From Mesorhizobium sp. B2-1-1 (GTDB lineage: Bacteria; Pseudomonadota; Alphaproteobacteria; Rhizobiales; Rhizobiaceae), in NCBI RefSeq assembly GCF_006442975.2, contig NZ_CP083954.1:4781501-4845500 (forward strand): a stretch of DNA of 64,000 nucleotides, in the 5' to 3' direction. The position numbers and the translations under genes were made by a program. Under the pieces are notes generated by a model. That model saw nothing but the letters and a program-made list of their open reading frames with translations, searched no databases and was not told the origin of the DNA. This document shows positions 61,417 through 64,000 of this stretch, in pieces; position 1 is the stretch's first letter; every line of letters begins with the position of its first letter.

Positions 61417-63078
61417 ATGACAGACCGCCGCAACGTCCTTTTCATCATGTGCGACCAGCTGCGCTTCGACTATTTGAGCTGCGCCGGACACCAGACCCTG
61501 CACACGCCGAATATCGACCGGCTGGCCAGCCGCGGCGTGCGCTTCACCAACGCCTATGTGCAATCGACCGTGTGCGGGCCCTCGCGCATGAGTGCCTATA
61601 CAGGCCGCTATGTCCGCTCGCACGGATCGACGCTTAACGGCGTGCCGCTCAGGGTCGGCGAGCCTACGCTCGGCGAGCATCTGCGCGAGATCGGCGTGCG
61701 CTGCGCGCTGATCGGCAAGACGCATATGAGGGCCGACGAGGAAGGCATGGAGCGCCTCGGCATCGACAAGACGTCCATCATCGGCGTGCGCGTCGCCGAA
61801 TGCGGCTTCGAACCGTTCGAGCGCGACGACGGGTTGCATCCGTCATCCGCCTACGATCCCGATCCGGCCTATGACCAATATCTGCGCGAGCACGGCTTCG
61901 ACGCCGCCAATCCGTGGGAGCACTGGGCCAATTCCGGTGAAGGCGAGGATGGCGAAAATTTCAACGGCTGGCTGCTCGTCCATGCCGACAAGCCGGCGCG
62001 CATTCCCGAGGAGCATTCGGAAACGCCCTACATGACGCGCCGCGCCATGCGCTTCATCGAGGAGGCCGAGGCAAAGGGCGAAGCCTGGTGCGCGCATCTC
62101 TCCTACATCAAGCCGCACTGGCCCTACATCGTGCCGGCGCCCTATCACGACATGTACGGCAAGGCCGACATAAAGCCGGTCGTGCGCAGCGAAGCAGAAC
62201 GCGTCTCGCCTCACCCGATCTTCGAAGCCTTCCAGCAGGAGCGCTATTCCAGGAACTTCTCCCGCGACGAGGTCCGCGAAAGGGTCGTTCCCTGCTATAT
62301 GGGCCTGATCAGGCAGATCGACGATCAGTTGGGCGGATTGTTCGAGTTCATGGAGCAGCGCGCCCTGTTCGACAACACGATGATCGTGTTCACCTCCGAC
62401 CACGGCGACTATCTCGGCGACCATTGGCTGGGCGAAAAATACCTGTTCCACGACGTCGCGGCCAAGGTGCCGATGATCGTCTGCGATCCGCGCCGGCAGG
62501 CCGACGCGACGCGCGGCACGACGTCCGATGCGCTGGTGGAGATGATCGACCTCGCGCCCACCTTCCTCGACTTCTTCGGCGGCAAGGCGAAGCCGCATGT
62601 TCTCGAGGGCCGGTCGCTGCTGCCGCTGCTGGCAGGCCAGGACGTGAACTGGCGGCGGCACGCGGTGAGCGAGTACGATTATGGCGGCGATGCCGCGCGG
62701 CTGAAGCTCGCTATGCCGGTCGCCGACTGCAAGCTCTACATGATCACCGACGGCCGCTTCAAACTGGTCCATGGCGAGGGCCTGGCGCCGATGTTCTTCG
62801 ATCTGCACGGCGATCCGGACGAGCTGCGCGACCTCGGCACCGAAGCATCGGCGGCGGCCGACATCGAACGACTGCGGCAGGCGCTGTTCCGCTGGCTGGC
62901 GCTGCCCAACAACCGCATCACCGCCGCCGAGGAATGGCTGACGGGAAACGACGACAAGCTGCGGCACTTCGATCCGTTGATCGAGCCCGGCGTGCTGATC
63001 GGCTACTGGGACGAGGCCGAGCTCGCCGAACAGCGCGAAAGACGCAGGCGCTGGCTGTCACGCGGGTCGGGAGAATGA
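61417..63078 (+). CDS. Sulfatase/phosphonate monoester hydrolase-like alkaline phosphatase superfamily enzyme
   Basis: 553 residues from the ATG at 61417. The maturation motif is Cys53-Gly-Pro-Ser-Arg57 (CxPSR), in which the Cys is converted to formylglycine. Metal ligands are seen in MCDQLRFD (Asp13, Gln14) and FTSDHGDYLGDHW. Segments such as PHWPYIVPAPYHDMY and GEGLAPMFFDLHGDPDELRD resemble rhizobial phosphonate monoester hydrolase as I recall it. No signal peptide, so cytoplasmic. It is divergent from the PcaD-like gene by 50 bases. Substrate (phosphonate/phosphate diester or sulfate ester) cannot be decided. Confidence 0.85.
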   Translation: MTDRRNVLFIMCDQLRFDYLSCAGHQTLHTPNIDRLASRGVRFTNAYVQSTVCGPSRMSAYTGRYVRSHGSTLNGVPLRVGEPTLGEHLREIGVRCALIGKTHMRADEEGMERLGIDKTSIIGVRVAECGFEPFERDDGLHPSSAYDPDPAYDQYLREHGFDAANPWEHWANSGEGEDGENFNGWLLVHADKPARIPEEHSETPYMTRRAMRFIEEAEAKGEAWCAHLSYIKPHWPYIVPAPYHDMYGKADIKPVVRSEAERVSPHPIFEAFQQERYSRNFSRDEVRERVVPCYMGLIRQIDDQLGGLFEFMEQRALFDNTMIVFTSDHGDYLGDHWLGEKYLFHDVAAKVPMIVCDPRRQADATRGTTSDALVEMIDLAPTFLDFFGGKAKPHVLEGRSLLPLLAGQDVNWRRHAVSEYDYGGDAARLKLAMPVADCKLYMITDGRFKLVHGEGLAPMFFDLHGDPDELRDLGTEASAAADIERLRQALFRWLALPNNRITAAEEWLTGNDDKLRHFDPLIEPGVLIGYWDEAELAEQRERRRRWLSRGSGE

Positions 63079-63140
63079 AGCCCGCAGCCCTTGTTGTGGA
63101 CGACATGAATTTCAGAGCGCAAGGCCAAGGCAGGTTGCGA

Positions 63141-63174
63141 GCAGTCCGGCATCGAGCGATCGGTGCCGGACTGC
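63141..63174. terminator. Bidirectional terminator-like hairpin
   Basis: GCAGTCCGGCA (63141-63151) pairs with TGCCGGACTGC (63164-63174), an 11-bp stem with a 12-base loop between two convergent genes. No T-run is present on either side. Confidence 0.55.
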
Positions 63175-63187
63175 CTGATGTGGCGGC

Positions 63188-64000
63188 CTATTGGAGCTTC
63201 GCCTGCAGGGCGTTGACGTCGTCCGTGGTCATTTCACCGTCGGTCGTTACCTTGCCGTCGACGATCTTCCATAAGCGGAACGGACCGGTGATGTCGCCAT
63301 ATTTGTCGAAGGCGACCGGGCCGATTACACCTTCGTAGCGGATCGGCTTGCCGTCCTTGATCAATCCGAGCGCCTTGGCGAATTCTTCCTTGCCAGCAAA
63401 GATGGGCGCGCCGGCCGGATCGACCGCCTTGTACATGGCGTCCTTGATCTTGGCCGGATCCTCCGAGCCAGCGATGGCGATTGCCAGGCCGACGATGGCG
63501 CCGGCATCATAGGAACGGTCGGCCGCGGGATTGGACGGTTCGATGCCCGAAAACGCCTTGTAGTTCTTGGTGAAGTAGTCGGTGGAGGCGGTCGGGCTGG
63601 TGCCGGACGAGGTGCCATAGGCCTCCTTGAGATAGTCGGCGCCGACGGACTCGATGAAGTCCGGGCTGTTCATGCCGTCATTGAGCAGGAATTTCTGCAC
63701 GCCCCCTTGCGAAATCCAGGTGCGGGCGACGGTGGCGCCGTCAACCGGCGTGCTGACGAGATAAAGCCCGTCAGGCTCGCCGGCCATGGCCGCCGTGACT
63801 TCCGAGGCATAGCTCGACTGCTTCTCATTGTAGGGCGTGTCGGAGACGACGGTGCCGCCGAGCGCTTTGTAGGCGCGGGAGAATTCGGCCACCATGTTGA
63901 CCCCGAAATCATTGTTGACATGGATGATCGACAGCTTCTTGAAGCCCTTGTCGATGGCGTATTTCGCGGCGGCCACGCCTTGCAGCGCATCGGAGGTGAT
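63188..64000 (-). CDS. Branched-chain amino acid-type binding protein (LivK family), 5' part outside the window
   Basis: 270 C-terminal residues are visible and the frame remains open through the window edge, so the start and signal peptide lie outside. The Peripla_BP_6 fold is recognisable in KKLSIIHVNNDFGVNMVAEF, GGTVVSDTPYNEKQSSYASE and DRSYDAGAIVGLAIA. Near the C-terminus RYEGVIGPVAFDKYGDITGP is typical of LivK/AmiC-like proteins. These bind branched-chain amino acids, amides or other small solutes for Liv-type ABC importers. Confidence 0.87.
   Translation of the reverse strand: MTSDALQGVAAAKYAIDKGFKKLSIIHVNNDFGVNMVAEFSRAYKALGGTVVSDTPYNEKQSSYASEVTAAMAGEPDGLYLVSTPVDGATVARTWISQGGVQKFLLNDGMNSPDFIESVGADYLKEAYGTSSGTSPTASTDYFTKNYKAFSGIEPSNPAADRSYDAGAIVGLAIAIAGSEDPAKIKDAMYKAVDPAGAPIFAGKEEFAKALGLIKDGKPIRYEGVIGPVAFDKYGDITGPFRLWKIVDGKVTTDGEMTTDDVNALQAKLQ

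Noticed and set aside
1..64000. tRNA, rRNA, CRISPR arrays, insertion sequences, integrases and attachment sites
   Set aside because: None could be recognised. The only repeated elements seen are the palindromic intergenic block at 30.5 kb and the short operator-like sites.

Overview
The window is a GC-rich chromosomal or replicon segment from an alphaproteobacterium of the Rhizobiales, most likely Mesorhizobium or a close relative. The reasons are a short second FtsZ without a C-terminal tail, a DctBD/DctA C4-dicarboxylate system with a sigma-54 promoter and a DctD-type upstream dyad, an EryD/EryC/EryB-like polyol locus with a two-ATPase ABC importer, a rhizobial-type intergenic palindromic repeat at about 30.5 kb, and a dense load of ABC sugar transporters. 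The assignment rests on gene content and remembered family sequences; no database search was run. No rRNA, tRNA, CRISPR, insertion sequence or phage gene was seen.

Layout. 0-3.1 kb: a small minus-strand operon of a family-3 solute-binding protein, a very divergent DAACS symporter and an Asp/Glu racemase. 3.3-15.2 kb: one long minus-strand polyol operon (SorC/EryD-like regulator, binding protein, two permeases, two unequal ATPases, FGGY kinase, 2-hydroxyacid dehydrogenase, GlpD/EryB-like dehydrogenase, EryC-like isomerase). 15.5-18.4 kb: ftsZ2 and a divergent glutamine-synthetase-family gene. 18.5-24.6 kb: hydroxamate-type siderophore uptake (AraC regulator, TonB receptor, FhuD, fused FhuB, no FhuC). 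24.6-36.4 kb: a peptidoglycan-recycling island (RpiR regulator, second MurA, BadF amino-sugar kinase, MurQ, an oligopeptide-type ABC importer, an AmiE-like serine amidase, AnmK), tied together by two identical 15-bp palindromes. 36.4-41.8 kb: a GNAT gene and dctD-dctB/dctA. 41.9-50.5 kb: a sugar-catabolic six-gene operon (two TIM-barrel isomerases, Gfo/Idh dehydrogenase, hydrolase, ribulose-phosphate-epimerase-like protein, ROK kinase) divergent from a frameshifted Gfo/Idh gene and an esterase, with a LacI regulator and two matching operator candidates. 50.8-57.1 kb: an amino-sugar operon (binding protein, two permeases, PIG-L deacetylase, ROK kinase, GntR regulator, SIS protein). 57.4-60.5 kb: another binding protein with two permeases. 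60.5-64 kb: a hydrolase, a phosphonate monoesterase/sulfatase-like enzyme and a truncated branched-chain amino acid-type binding protein.

How the parts work together. Most of the window is import plus first-step catabolism: each regulator sits beside the pathway it probably controls, and genes overlap by 1-4 bases (ATGA or TGATG) in tight operons. Two CUT1 importers and the siderophore importer carry no ATPase gene here and must borrow one. The most unusual items are the SBP-symporter-racemase operon with a rewritten DAACS binding site, the murA paralogue inside a MurQ/AnmK recycling regulon, the asymmetric ATPase pair of the polyol importer, and the amino-sugar operon with a PIG-L enzyme lacking the usual second acidic residue of its zinc motif.
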